The translations under genes and the position numbers were made by a program. A stretch of DNA of 32,150 nt from an uncultured Eubacteriales bacterium (GTDB lineage: Bacteria; Bacillota; Clostridia; Christensenellales; Aristaeellaceae). The notes under the pieces are model-generated. The model saw nothing but the letters and a program-made list of their open reading frames with translations. It had not been told where the DNA came from and ran no database searches. The stretch covers positions 1 through 32,150 of the forward strand of contig CADBCY010000035.1 of the NCBI GenBank assembly GCA_902793325.1, read 5' to 3'. Positions 18,595-26,850 of the stretch are shown here, one piece after another (the stretch's first letter is position 1; each line of letters begins with the position of its first letter).

Positions 18595-18811
18595 GTCGGT
18601 TTCAACAGGATATGCACGCCGCGGCGCGCCCTGCGGGATCTGGCGGATCGCCCTCGCGGGCGTCGACGCATTCCGAAACCGGATGCGTCATGGTCGCCCT
18701 TCCCCTTTGTATCGTTCGTCACGGCCATTGTAGCGCAATTGCCTACCTGTTTTCCGTGGAATTGTCCTCCGCCCTATTATTCATTTTCATGCCGATTTCC
18801 CACAAAAGAGA

Positions 18812-18840
18812 TTGATTTTTGAAGGTTTTGCGTGTATTAT
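18812..18840 (+). promoter_or_regulatory. Promoter of the oligopeptide importer operon
   Basis: TTGATT (18812-18817) and TATTAT (18835-18840) are 17 bases apart, in an AT-rich tract. The leader to the first gene is only about 25-30 bases. Confidence 0.8.
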
Positions 18841-18872
18841 AGGTCATGTATGTTTTCGGAGGTGACCCCGGA

Positions 18873-19790
18873 ATGGGCAAATATCTGCTCAAGCGCCTGG
18901 TAATGATGGTCATTACCCTGTTCCTGATCGCGCTTCTGACGTTTGTGCTGATGCACGCCGTGCCCGGCGGGCCGTTTACCAGCGACAAGCAGGTGTCGAA
19001 GGCGGTGCTGGACGCGCTGAACGAGAAGTACAAGCTGAACGATCCGCTGTGGAAGCAGTTCCTGGATTACATGGGCGGGCTGCTGCGGCTGGACCTGGGG
19101 CCGTCGTTCAAGTATCAGGGCAAGACGGTCAACGATTTCATCAGCAACGGCCTGCCGTATTCGGCGCGGCTGGGCGCGGTGACGCTGGTGTTCGTGCTGC
19201 TCTCGAGCATCCCGATGGGCATTGTGTCGGCGCTGAAGAACGGCAAGTGGCAGGACATGCTGGTGATGGCGCTGGCCACCATCGGCGTGACCATACCGTC
19301 CTTCGTCATCGCCACGGGCCTCATTTACGTGTTCTCCTTCAAGCTGGGCTGGACGCCCATGTACGGCGTGGACAAGTGGCAGGGGTACATCCTGCCGATG
19401 ATCGCACTGGGCGGCTACTCGGTCAGCTTCCTGGCGCGGCTGATGCGCTCGTCGCTGCTGGACGTGATGGGCCAGGATTACATCCGCACCGCGCGCGCCA
19501 AGGGTATCAGCGAGACCCGCGTGGTGGTCAAGCACGCGCTCCGGAACGCGCTGATTCCCGTGGTCACGGTGCTCGGGCCCACGGTGGCCAACCTGCTCAC
19601 CGGCTCCTTCGTCATCGAAAAGATATTCGCCATCCCCGGCATGGGCGGCTATTTCGTCAACAGCGTTACCCAGCGCGATTACACCACCATACTGGGCATG
19701 ACGGTGTTCTACGCCGCCTTCCTGATCGCCATGGTCTTTATCGTGGATCTGTTCTACTGCCTGATCGATCCGCGCATCAAATACGAATAA
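18873..19790 (+). CDS. oppB: Oligopeptide ABC importer permease, OppB-like
   Basis: This 305-residue inner membrane permease is the first gene of a five-gene peptide importer operon. It has six membrane segments, beginning with the typical OppB/DppB N-terminus MGKYLLKRLVMMVITLFLI and the VLMHAVPGGPF segment. The cytoplasmic coupling loop is IRTARAKGISETRVVVKHAL. The ATG at 18873 is used, with GGAGG ten bases upstream. An in-frame ATG at 18846 would have no ribosome binding site and would put the GGAGG inside the gene. It pairs with the OppC-like protein encoded 30 bases downstream. OppB and DppB cannot be told apart by sequence alone, so the substrate is peptides in the broad sense. Confidence 0.94.
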   Translation: MGKYLLKRLVMMVITLFLIALLTFVLMHAVPGGPFTSDKQVSKAVLDALNEKYKLNDPLWKQFLDYMGGLLRLDLGPSFKYQGKTVNDFISNGLPYSARLGAVTLVFVLLSSIPMGIVSALKNGKWQDMLVMALATIGVTIPSFVIATGLIYVFSFKLGWTPMYGVDKWQGYILPMIALGGYSVSFLARLMRSSLLDVMGQDYIRTARAKGISETRVVVKHALRNALIPVVTVLGPTVANLLTGSFVIEKIFAIPGMGGYFVNSVTQRDYTTILGMTVFYAAFLIAMVFIVDLFYCLIDPRIKYE

Positions 19791-19820
19791 CGCGGATCTC
19801 GGGAAAGGAGGGAACACCGC

Positions 19821-20978
19821 GTGCAGGGCACAAACAAATGGGAGAGGCTCGTCGCCTCCGCCGGCGAGGCCGACCGGCTGTACTCCAAGCCGCGCTCCTT
19901 TGCGAGCGACGTATGGTTCCGCTTCCGGCACAAGCCCACGGCGCTGCTCGGGCTGGTCATCATCGTGCTGCTGATCCTCTTTGCCGTCGTCGGGCCGTTC
20001 CTGACCCCCTACGGCTACGACGACCAGAACACGAAGCTGGCGAACATCCCGGCCATCATGAGCGTCTACCCGGCGCCGGACGGCCAGTACATCTACATCA
20101 CCAAGGCGCTGAAGCTCGTCGAGGTGGACCGGGACGGCCGCCTGGTCCGCCAGCTCAAGAAGGGTAAGGACGATTCCAAGAACAGAATCACCGTATTCCC
20201 CTACGCCGACGGCGTGACGGTCACCCTGGATTACACCGCCCAGCCCGTCACGATCCAGGACCCGGAGGGCCGCCGCATCGAGAAGGCCACCATGATCTGG
20301 AACCGCTCCTACCTGCTGGGCACGGATCACCTGGGCCGCGACATCCTGAGCCGGCTGATGTACGGCACGCGCATCTCGCTGATGGTCGCCTTCATCGCCG
20401 CGCTGGTGAACATGATCATCGGCATCTTCTACGGCGGCATCTCCGGCTACCTGGGCGGCAGGGCGGACGCGATCATGATGCGCATCGTGGACATCATCGC
20501 CACCATCCCCCTGACGCTGTACGTCATCCTCATCAAGGTGTGCCTGGACGACGGGCTGATCTCCATCATCATCGCGCTGTCCAGCGTCTACTGGGTGGAC
20601 ATGGCGCGCGTGGTCCGCGGCCAGGTGCTCAGCCTGAAGAACCAGGAGTTCGTGCTGGCGGCGCGCACCATCGGCTCCTCCACGCGCACGATCCTGCTGC
20701 GCCACCTGATCCCCAACGCCATGGGGCCGATACTGGTCACCGTGACCATGCTCATCCCCAGCGCCATCTTCATGGAGGCGTTCATGAGCTTCATCGGCAT
20801 CGGCATCGCGCCGCCGCTGGCGTCGCTGGGCACCATGTGCAACGACGCCACCGACGCCCTGCGCACCAACCCCTACCAGTTGTTCCTGCCCGCGCTGGTG
20901 ATCTGCTTCATCATGTTCGCCTTCAACTTCGTGGGCGACGGCCTGCGCGACGCGCTGGACCCCAAACTGAAGAAATAA
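19821..20978 (+). CDS. oppC: Oligopeptide ABC importer permease, OppC-like with a long outer loop
   Basis: This is the second permease of the importer, 385 residues; OppC/DppC proteins are usually about 300. The first membrane segment is at about 41-62. It is followed by an unusually long extracytoplasmic part at about 65-162, with strand-like sequence (YIYITKALKLVEVDRDGR, then GVTVTLDYTAQP), before the conserved LLGTDHLGRDILSRLMYG. The coupling loop is LAARTIGSSTRTILLRHL. The start is a GTG at 19821, with AAGGAGGG about ten bases before it. The long loop could contact the binding protein or the cell wall; similar insertions occur in some Bacillota peptide permeases, so this may be a lineage trait. 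Confidence 0.93.
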   Translation: MQGTNKWERLVASAGEADRLYSKPRSFASDVWFRFRHKPTALLGLVIIVLLILFAVVGPFLTPYGYDDQNTKLANIPAIMSVYPAPDGQYIYITKALKLVEVDRDGRLVRQLKKGKDDSKNRITVFPYADGVTVTLDYTAQPVTIQDPEGRRIEKATMIWNRSYLLGTDHLGRDILSRLMYGTRISLMVAFIAALVNMIIGIFYGGISGYLGGRADAIMMRIVDIIATIPLTLYVILIKVCLDDGLISIIIALSSVYWVDMARVVRGQVLSLKNQEFVLAARTIGSSTRTILLRHLIPNAMGPILVTVTMLIPSAIFMEAFMSFIGIGIAPPLASLGTMCNDATDALRTNPYQLFLPALVICFIMFAFNFVGDGLRDALDPKLKK

Positions 20979-20994
20979 GGAGAGGATCGACGCC

Positions 20995-22017
20995 ATGGAA
21001 CCGATTTTGCAGGTTCGCGACCTGCGCACGTCCTTTCTGACCTCAAACGGCGAGGTACAGGCCGTGCGCGGCGTGTCGTTCGACGTGGAAAAGGGCAAGA
21101 CCCTCGGCATCGTGGGCGAGAGCGGCAGCGGCAAGAGCGTCACCAGCCTGTCGATCCTGAAGCTGCTGGGCTCTACGGGCCGCATCACCTCGGGCTCCAT
21201 CCGGCTGGGCGGCGAGGAGCTGACCCGCAAGAGCCGCCGGGAGATGCGCGCCATCCGCGGCGGGCGCATCGCCATGATCTTCCAGGACCCCATGACCTCG
21301 CTCAATCCCCTCATCCCGATGGGCGACCAGGTCGGGGAGATGCTGTGGGCGCACAGGAAGGACATGACCAAGGCGCAGCGCCGGGAGAAGGTGCTGGAGC
21401 TGTTCCGCACCGTGCGCATCCCGGAGCCCGAGAAGCGCTTCAAATCCTACCCCCACGAATTTTCCGGCGGCATGCGGCAGCGCGTGATGATCGCCATGGC
21501 GCTGGCCTGCAGGCCGGAGCTGTTGATCGCGGACGAGCCCACCACCGCGCTGGACGTGTCGATCCAGGACCAGATCCTCAAGCTGATGCGCGCCCTGCAG
21601 AAGGAGATGGACATGAGCATCATGTTCATCACCCACGACCTGGGCGTGGTGGCGGAGCTGTGCGACCGCGTGGCGGTGATGTACGGCGGGCTGCTGATGG
21701 AGGAGGCCGACATCGTCGATATCTTCGAGCGCCCCATGCACCCCTATACGATGGGGCTGATGGCGTCCATCCCCGACATGCACCAGGACAAGCGCAAGAA
21801 GCTGCAGCCCATCCCCGGCTCCCCGCCGGACATGATCCACCCGCCGAAGGGCTGTCCCTTCGCACCGCGCTGTCCCTACGCCATGCGCATCTGCGCCGAG
21901 GAGCTCCCGCCCTACGTGGCCACCGGCGAGCGCCGGCGCAGCATGTGCTGGCTGCTGGACCCCGAAGCCCCCGCGCAGGGCAACCCGTTCAAACAGGGAA
22001 AGGAGGCGGCCGTATGA
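20995..22017 (+). CDS. oppD: Oligopeptide ABC importer ATPase, OppD-like
   Basis: This 340-residue ATPase has Walker [10 protein letters not shown] at 41-49, the signature SGGMRQRV and Walker [14 protein letters not shown]. The C-terminus carries the OppD/DppD extension with a cysteine cluster ([15 protein letters not shown]), which in related proteins binds an iron-sulfur cluster or otherwise stabilises the domain. The ATG at 20995 follows AAGGAGAGG. The stop overlaps the start of the OppF gene (ATGA), as expected for two ATPases that work as a heterodimer. Confidence 0.95.
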   Translation: MEPILQVRDLRTSFLTSNGEVQAVRGVSFDVEKGKTLGIVGESGSGKSVTSLSILKLLGSTGRITSGSIRLGGEELTRKSRREMRAIRGGRIAMIFQDPMTSLNPLIPMGDQVGEMLWAHRKDMTKAQRREKVLELFRTVRIPEPEKRFKSYPHEFSGGMRQRVMIAMALACRPELLIADEPTTALDVSIQDQILKLMRALQKEMDMSIMFITHDLGVVAELCDRVAVMYGGLLMEEADIVDIFERPMHPYTMGLMASIPDMHQDKRKKLQPIPGSPPDMIHPPKGCPFAPRCPYAMRICAEELPPYVATGERRRSMCWLLDPEAPAQGNPFKQGKEAAV

Positions 22018-22985
22018 CGCAGCACAGCGCGCCGCTGCTGAAGGTCGATCACCTGACCAAGCACTTCCCCGTGGGCGGCGGCAGGGTGGTTCACGCCGTG
22101 GACGACGTGAGCTTCACGATCACCAGGGGCTCCACGCTGGGCCTCGTGGGCGAGAGCGGCTGCGGCAAGTCGAGCTGCGCGCGCACCGTCATCCGCATCT
22201 ACGAGCCCACCTCCGGCAACATACTGCTGGACGGCGCGGACATCAGCCGGCTTTCGCAGAAGGAGCTGCTCCCCTACCGGCGCAGGATGCAGATGATCTT
22301 CCAGGATCCCTACGCCTCGCTGAACGCCCGCATGACGGTGCACGACATCGTGGCCGAGCCGCTGCGCGCCTTCCGGGTCTGCGCAAGCCGCGCCGAGGAG
22401 CGGGACATGGTGGAGCGCATGCTGAACCGCGTGGGCCTGAGCCGGGAGCACGCCGGGCGCTACGCCCATGAGTTCTCGGGCGGCCAGCGCCAGCGCGTGG
22501 GTATCGCCCGTGCGCTGATCCTCAAGCCGGAGCTGGTGATCTGCGACGAGCCCATCTCCGCGCTGGATGTCTCCATCCAGGCGCAGGTGGTCAACATGCT
22601 GCGCACCTTCCAGGAGGAGGAGGGCCTGACCTACCTGTTCATCGCGCACGACCTGTCGATGGTGCGCTACGTGTCCGACGACGTGGGCGTGATGTACCTG
22701 GGCCAGTTGGTGGAGCTCTGCCGGGCGGACGAGATCTACGCCCACCCGGCGCACCCCTATACCGTCGGCCTCTTGTCGTCGGTGCCGATCCCGGACCCCG
22801 TGGCCGCGCGGCTCAAGGATTCCGTGGGCCTGGAGGGCGACCTCCCCAGCCCCATCGCGCCGCCCAGCGGCTGCCGGTTCCGGACCCGCTGCCCCTACGC
22901 TTCGCAGCGCTGCGCCGAGGAGGCGCCCGCGCTGAAGGAGGCGTCCCCGGGGCACTTCGTGGCCTGCCACAGGCTGAACGCATGA
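22014..22985 (+). CDS. oppF: Oligopeptide ABC importer ATPase, OppF-like
   Basis: This is the second ATPase, 323 residues. Walker A is GESGCGKSS near 46-54, the signature is [15 protein letters not shown] and Walker B is [13 protein letters not shown]. The C-terminal Cys cluster ([15 protein letters not shown]) matches that of OppD. The ATG at 22014 overlaps the OppD stop and is preceded by AAAGGAGG. After the gene comes a short hairpin and then the binding protein gene. Confidence 0.95.
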   Translation: MTQHSAPLLKVDHLTKHFPVGGGRVVHAVDDVSFTITRGSTLGLVGESGCGKSSCARTVIRIYEPTSGNILLDGADISRLSQKELLPYRRRMQMIFQDPYASLNARMTVHDIVAEPLRAFRVCASRAEERDMVERMLNRVGLSREHAGRYAHEFSGGQRQRVGIARALILKPELVICDEPISALDVSIQAQVVNMLRTFQEEEGLTYLFIAHDLSMVRYVSDDVGVMYLGQLVELCRADEIYAHPAHPYTVGLLSSVPIPDPVAARLKDSVGLEGDLPSPIAPPSGCRFRTRCPYASQRCAEEAPALKEASPGHFVACHRLNA

Positions 22986-23007
22986 TAGCGGCGATGCCGC
23001 TCATCAT
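22982..23007 (+). other. Intercistronic hairpin between oppF and oppA
   Basis: AGCGGC and GCCGCT pair around a 3-base loop, extended by ATGAT/ATCAT after a one-base bulge. It overlaps the oppF stop and lies just before the oppA ribosome binding site. It might protect or separately dose the oppA message; there is no T-run. Confidence 0.5.
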
Positions 23008-23031
23008 AAATACTTTCTAGGAGGAAACACC

Positions 23032-24639
23032 ATGAAGAAGTTTCTGTGCCTGATGCTGTGCGTCCTGCTGGCCTTCGCCGGCCTGGCCGCCGCGAGCGCC
23101 GAAGCGCCCGTCCAGGAGATCGTGTACGCCCTGGCCAACGAGCCCGACGGCATCGACCCCGGCGTGACCAACAATTCCTTCGCTTCCCCGATCCTGAACA
23201 ATGTGTTCGAGGGACTGGTGGATTATTCCAGCGCCGACGGCTCCCTGATCCCCGGCGAGGCCGAGAGCTGGGAGATCTCCGACGACGGCCTGACCTACAC
23301 CTTCACCCTGCGCGAGGGCCTGAAGTGGTCCGACGGCAGCGACCACACCGCCGCGGACTACGTGTACGCCATGAAGCGCATACTGGACCCCAACACCGAG
23401 GCCAAGTACGTGGACTTCCTCCTGGGCTATATCGTGGGCGCCGAGGAATACTATGCCGACAACAGCATCGACTTTGATACCGTCGGAGTGAAGGCCCCCG
23501 ACGACCGCACCTTCGTGATGACGCTGAAGGCGCCCGCGCCCTACTGGATCGACATTCTGGCGATGTGGACCTTCAGCCCCGTGCAGCAGGCCACCGTCGA
23601 GGCCAACGGCGAGCGCTGGACCGCCACCGCCGACGCCTACGTCTCCAACGGCCCGTTCCGCATGGCCGAGATCAACATGGGCGAGAGCTTCGTGCTGGAG
23701 AAGAACCCCTACTACTACGACGCCGACCAGGTGAAGCTGGAGAAGATCACCTTCCGCTTCATCAGCGACCTCGGCACCAGCCTGATGGCCTACGAGAGCA
23801 ACGAGATCGACGGCATGGACCAGATCCCCACCACCGACATGGCCCGCCTGAAGGCGGAGGACGCCGGCGTGGTGGTCACCCCCTCCTACGGCACCGTGTG
23901 GTATGACTTCAACTGCGCGAAGGCGCCCTTCGACAACGTGCTGGTCCGCAAGGCGTTCTGCCTGGCCGTGGACCGCACCGCCATCATCGAGGACGTGGTG
24001 CAGACCGAGGCCGATCCCGCCTATTCCTTCATGAGCCCCGGCTACGTGCTGGACGGCGAGGACCTGATGGACGCCGCCAGCGACAACGACCTGTCCGAGG
24101 AAGCGGACGTCGAGGCCGCCCAGGCCGCGCTGGCCGAGGCCGGCTATCCCGACGGCGAGGGCTTCCCGGAGATCACGCTGAGCTACTACTCCAACGAGAC
24201 CGTGGGCAAGGTCGTCGAGGCCATGGCCCGCCAGCTCCAGGACAACCTGAACATCTCCATCAAGATCTCGAACGCCGACTGGGCCGTGTACTACGACGAC
24301 ATCCTCGCCGGCAACTTCGACATCGGCGCCATGGGCTGGAGCGGCGACTACCTGCATCCCATGACCTTCCTGGCGCTGTTCCGCACCGGCGACGTCAACA
24401 ACCAGGTGATGTACTCCAACGCCGAGTACGACGCGCTGGTGGACCAGGCCGCCAACATGACCGACGCCGCCGAGGCCTTCGAGGTGATGCGCCAGGCCGA
24501 GGCCATCGCGGCCGCCGAGTACCCGGTGCTGCCCCTGTACTACAAGGCCAACACCAAGCTGATGCACAACAACGTGCAGGGCTACTTCGTCACCCCGTCC
24601 AACGACCTGCTGCTCAAGACCGCCTACGTGGCCGAGTAA
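23032..24639 (+). CDS. oppA: Oligopeptide ABC importer substrate-binding protein, OppA-like
   Basis: This 535-residue extracellular binding protein of the SBP_bac_5 family captures peptides for the Opp permease. The signal peptide MKKFLCLMLCVLLAFAGLA is probably cut after AAASA. There is no Cys at the cleavage site, so the protein does not look like a lipoprotein. Family features include LANEPDGIDPG near 35-45, the LREGLKWSDGSDHTAADYVYAM region, and the C-terminal EYPVLPLYYKANTKLMHNNV. GGAGGAAAC precedes the ATG at 23032. Its place at the end of the operon, rather than the start, is unlike many opp operons. A terminator follows 15 bases after the stop. Confidence 0.95.
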   Translation: MKKFLCLMLCVLLAFAGLAAASAEAPVQEIVYALANEPDGIDPGVTNNSFASPILNNVFEGLVDYSSADGSLIPGEAESWEISDDGLTYTFTLREGLKWSDGSDHTAADYVYAMKRILDPNTEAKYVDFLLGYIVGAEEYYADNSIDFDTVGVKAPDDRTFVMTLKAPAPYWIDILAMWTFSPVQQATVEANGERWTATADAYVSNGPFRMAEINMGESFVLEKNPYYYDADQVKLEKITFRFISDLGTSLMAYESNEIDGMDQIPTTDMARLKAEDAGVVVTPSYGTVWYDFNCAKAPFDNVLVRKAFCLAVDRTAIIEDVVQTEADPAYSFMSPGYVLDGEDLMDAASDNDLSEEADVEAAQAALAEAGYPDGEGFPEITLSYYSNETVGKVVEAMARQLQDNLNISIKISNADWAVYYDDILAGNFDIGAMGWSGDYLHPMTFLALFRTGDVNNQVMYSNAEYDALVDQAANMTDAAEAFEVMRQAEAIAAAEYPVLPLYYKANTKLMHNNVQGYFVTPSNDLLLKTAYVAE

Positions 24640-24654
24640 CGGCGCGGAAAACCC

Positions 24655-24692
24655 GGAGCCTGTCCTGTCGCGCGTTCAGGGCAGGCTCCTTT
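24655..24692 (+). terminator. Terminator of the opp operon
   Basis: A 13-bp stem with one G-U pair and a 9-base loop is followed by TTT. It starts 15 bases after the oppA stop and ends shortly before the cyclophilin gene, so the latter may be fed by read-through. Confidence 0.8.
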
Positions 24693-24705
24693 CAGGAGAA
24701 GGATT

Positions 24706-25227
24706 ATGACCGAATGCATCATCACCATGGCGGACGGCGGCGCGATGAGCTTTGAGCTGTACCCCGACCGGGCGCCCATCACCGTGGCGTCCTTTGCGGA
24801 CGTGGCCAACAGCGGCTTCTATGACGGCCTCGGCTTCTGCCGCATCGTGAAGGACTACGTGATCCAGGGCGGCTCGCCGGACAACGACATCATGACCGAC
24901 AGCGATTTCCACCTGACGGGCGAGTTCGCGGAAAACGGGTACGACACCGGCATGGATCATCGCCGCGGCGCGATCTCCATGGCGCGCGACGACGCCCCCG
25001 ACACCGCGGGCACGCAGTTCTTCATCTGCCATCGGGACGCCCACAAGCTGGACGGGCGCTACGCCGCCTTCGGCTACATGGTCGAGGGCTTCGACGTGCT
25101 CGACCGGCTGGCGGAGCTGCCCACCGGCGGCAGGGAAACGTGGAACCGGCCCGTCGAGATGCCCCTGATCGCCAGCGTGCGCGTCGTGAGCGACGCCCCG
25201 CTGCCCGAGGTGCGGCGCTTGAAGTAG
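24706..25227 (+). CDS. Cyclophilin-type peptidyl-prolyl cis-trans isomerase
   Basis: This is a single-domain cyclophilin of 173 residues that speeds proline isomerisation during protein folding. The active-site segment FCRIVKDYVIQGG carries Arg46, Tyr51 (at the usual Phe position) and Gln54. The second core motif RGAISMARDDAPDTAGTQFF lies at 87-106. There is no signal peptide, so it should act in the cytoplasm. AGGAGAAGG precedes the ATG at 24706. I see no promoter of its own between the opp terminator and the gene. Confidence 0.95.
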   Translation: MTECIITMADGGAMSFELYPDRAPITVASFADVANSGFYDGLGFCRIVKDYVIQGGSPDNDIMTDSDFHLTGEFAENGYDTGMDHRRGAISMARDDAPDTAGTQFFICHRDAHKLDGRYAAFGYMVEGFDVLDRLAELPTGGRETWNRPVEMPLIASVRVVSDAPLPEVRRLK

Positions 25228-25292
25228 TTGCGGTACGCGCGCCGGCGATCCGGGGCAGCGCATCCATTCCGACCACGCGAGGGGGAGAGATC

Positions 25293-25730
25293 ATGAATAC
25301 GGCAATCGTCTATTATTCGAAGCACCACGGCAACACGAAGAAGCTGCTGGACGCCATCGCGGCCGCGGAGGAAGTGACGCTGATCGATGTGACGGCGACC
25401 CCGGACCGGGACCTGTCGGCCTTCGACCGCATCGGCTTCGCCTCCGGCATCTACTACGCCGGCTTCGCCAGGCAGATCCTGTCCTTCGCCGAAGCGCACC
25501 TGCCGGAGGGCAGGGAGGTGTTCTACGTCTACACCCACGGCGCGCCGGGCGGCGACTTCCTGAAGAAGATCCGGGCCGTCGCGGCGCGGAAGCGCTGCCG
25601 GGAGCTGGGCACCTATCACTGCCAGGGCTATGACACGTTCGGCCCCTTCAAACTGGTGGGCGGCGTCGCCAAGGGACACCCGACGGCGGAGGAGATCGAC
25701 GGCGCGGTGCAGTTCTATCGGGGACTGTGA
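25293..25730 (+). CDS. Small flavodoxin-like protein
   Basis: This 145-residue electron carrier binds FMN. The phosphate-binding loop SKHHGNTKKL is at residues 9-18, after the first strand AIVYYS. A second loop around ASGIYYAGF and a third around THGAPGGDF fit flavodoxin contacts with the flavin. GGGGGAG precedes the ATG at 25293. It lies 60 bases before a cysteine-rich protein on the same strand with no terminator between. The pair could be co-transcribed, with the flavodoxin supplying electrons to that protein, but this is only suggested by position. Confidence 0.9.
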   Translation: MNTAIVYYSKHHGNTKKLLDAIAAAEEVTLIDVTATPDRDLSAFDRIGFASGIYYAGFARQILSFAEAHLPEGREVFYVYTHGAPGGDFLKKIRAVAARKRCRELGTYHCQGYDTFGPFKLVGGVAKGHPTAEEIDGAVQFYRGL

Positions 25731-25790
25731 GCAAAGCGGAACGGCGACCCGGGGCATCCCGCGGACGGCGCGAACGGAGGGGATCGGGAC

Positions 25791-26684
25791 ATGAAGGCAT
25801 ACTACCACCTGCCCGGGCTGTTTGAGTTCTACGAGCTGTACCGCGCGTTCCTGCCGCTGTATCGCGCGCACCGGGAGTACTTCTACGACTGGTGCGGGAT
25901 CGGCTCCGTCTACGGCGCGCCCGCCGACTGCCTCTGGGGCGGGGGCCGCGTCGGGTCCGGCGACGCGCGGCCGGCGGACGTGGCGGCGCTGCTGCGGGAG
26001 TACGGCGTCTCCGCGCGCCTCACCTTCAGCAATTCCCTGCTGCGAACGGAGCACCTTTCCGACCGGAAGTGCAACGCCCTGTGCGCGCTGTTCGAGCGTT
26101 CGGGCGCGGTGGAGAACGGCGTGATCCTCAGCTCGGACCTGCTGCTCGGGTACCTTCGGGAGAAGTATCCCGGGTTCTACTTCGTGTCCTCGACGACGAA
26201 GGTGCTGACGGAATTCCGGCAGCTTGAAGCCGAGCTGGACCGCGAGGCGTTTCGCTATGTCGTGCCGGATTTCCGGCTGAACAAGGCCCTCGACGCGCTG
26301 AACGCGCTGCCGGACAGCCGGAAGCGGAAGGTGGAGTTCCTGTGCAACGAATGCTGCCGGTTCGACTGTCCCGACCGGAGGGCGTGCTACGAGAACGTCA
26401 GCCGGAAGAACCTCGGGGAGGACTGCGCGGACCACGTGTGCGCCTCGCCGGAGGCTTACAGGGGCTATCGCTTCTCCGACGCGATGCGAAACCCGGGCTT
26501 CATCGGCATCGACGACATCCAAAGCGTCTACCTGCCGGGCGGCTTCTCCCACTTCAAGATCGAGGGGCGGAGCCTGGGCAGCGCCATCGTCCTGGAGTTC
26601 CTGCTCTACTACATGACGAAGCCGGAGTACCAGCTCCGCGTGCGGGAGGAGATCTACCTGGACAGCGCGCTGGACCTGTTCTGA
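25791..26684 (+). CDS. Cysteine-rich protein with a peptidase-U32-like motif, function unknown
   Basis: I do not recognise a named family with certainty. The 297-residue protein has no signal peptide or membrane segment. Its C-terminal HFKIEGRSLGSAIVLEF (254-270) strongly resembles the KIEGR motif of the U32 family (YegQ/TrhP, RlhA, UbiU/V). Segments such as ARLTFSNSLL and GFYFVSSTTKVL look like strands of the same TIM barrel. It has 11 cysteines, with a cluster at 185, 188, 189, 193 and 199 and further ones at 212 and 217. In U32 proteins such as UbiU/V four cysteines hold a [4Fe-4S] cluster, so an iron-sulfur protein is plausible. With the flavodoxin next door, a redox or hydroxylation reaction is possible. 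The ATG at 25791 is weakly supported by GGAGGGG. Confidence 0.8.
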   Translation: MKAYYHLPGLFEFYELYRAFLPLYRAHREYFYDWCGIGSVYGAPADCLWGGGRVGSGDARPADVAALLREYGVSARLTFSNSLLRTEHLSDRKCNALCALFERSGAVENGVILSSDLLLGYLREKYPGFYFVSSTTKVLTEFRQLEAELDREAFRYVVPDFRLNKALDALNALPDSRKRKVEFLCNECCRFDCPDRRACYENVSRKNLGEDCADHVCASPEAYRGYRFSDAMRNPGFIGIDDIQSVYLPGGFSHFKIEGRSLGSAIVLEFLLYYMTKPEYQLRVREEIYLDSALDLF

Positions 26685-26714
26685 TCCGGCGGGAGCGGGG
26701 CGGACGGTCGCTGC

Positions 26715-26768
26715 GACGGACGCTGTCCGGGCGACGGACGCTGTCCGGGCGACGGGCGCCGTCCGGGC
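26715..26768 (+). repeat. Three tandem 18-base repeats, each a small hairpin
   Basis: Two identical units (GACGGACGCTGTCCGGGC) and one with two changes (GACGGGCGCCGTCCGGGC) follow each other exactly. Each contains a GGAC..GTCC or GGGC..GTCC inverted repeat, and the changes in unit 3 keep its centre palindromic. They lie between the U32-like gene and the dprA promoter and may act as a terminator or stabiliser, or be replication slippage. Confidence 0.8.
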
Positions 26769-26788
26769 GGCGGAACGGCAGAAATGTG

Positions 26789-26817
26789 TTGAAATCCCCG
26801 GCGGGATTGCTTATAAT
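26789..26817 (+). promoter_or_regulatory. Promoter of dprA
   Basis: TTGAAA (26789-26794) and TATAAT (26812-26817) are 17 bases apart. The leader to dprA is about 27 bases. It probably starts the dprA-topA-trmFO-hslV run. Confidence 0.82.
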
Positions 26818-26850
26818 ATGAAGCGATAACCCCTGTCAGGAGGTGGGCCC

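Larger units (their letters stand above)
18526..18872. other. Intergenic region between glgP and the opp operon
   Basis: The first part holds the glgP terminator (18555-18594) and the last part the opp promoter (18812-18840). In between, the minus strand has a 29-codon ORF (18691-18602) preceded by GGGGAAGGG and, further up, TACAAT. It reads MTHPVSEC and ends in AACISC. It is too short to be trusted, and I do not call it a gene. Confidence 0.5.
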
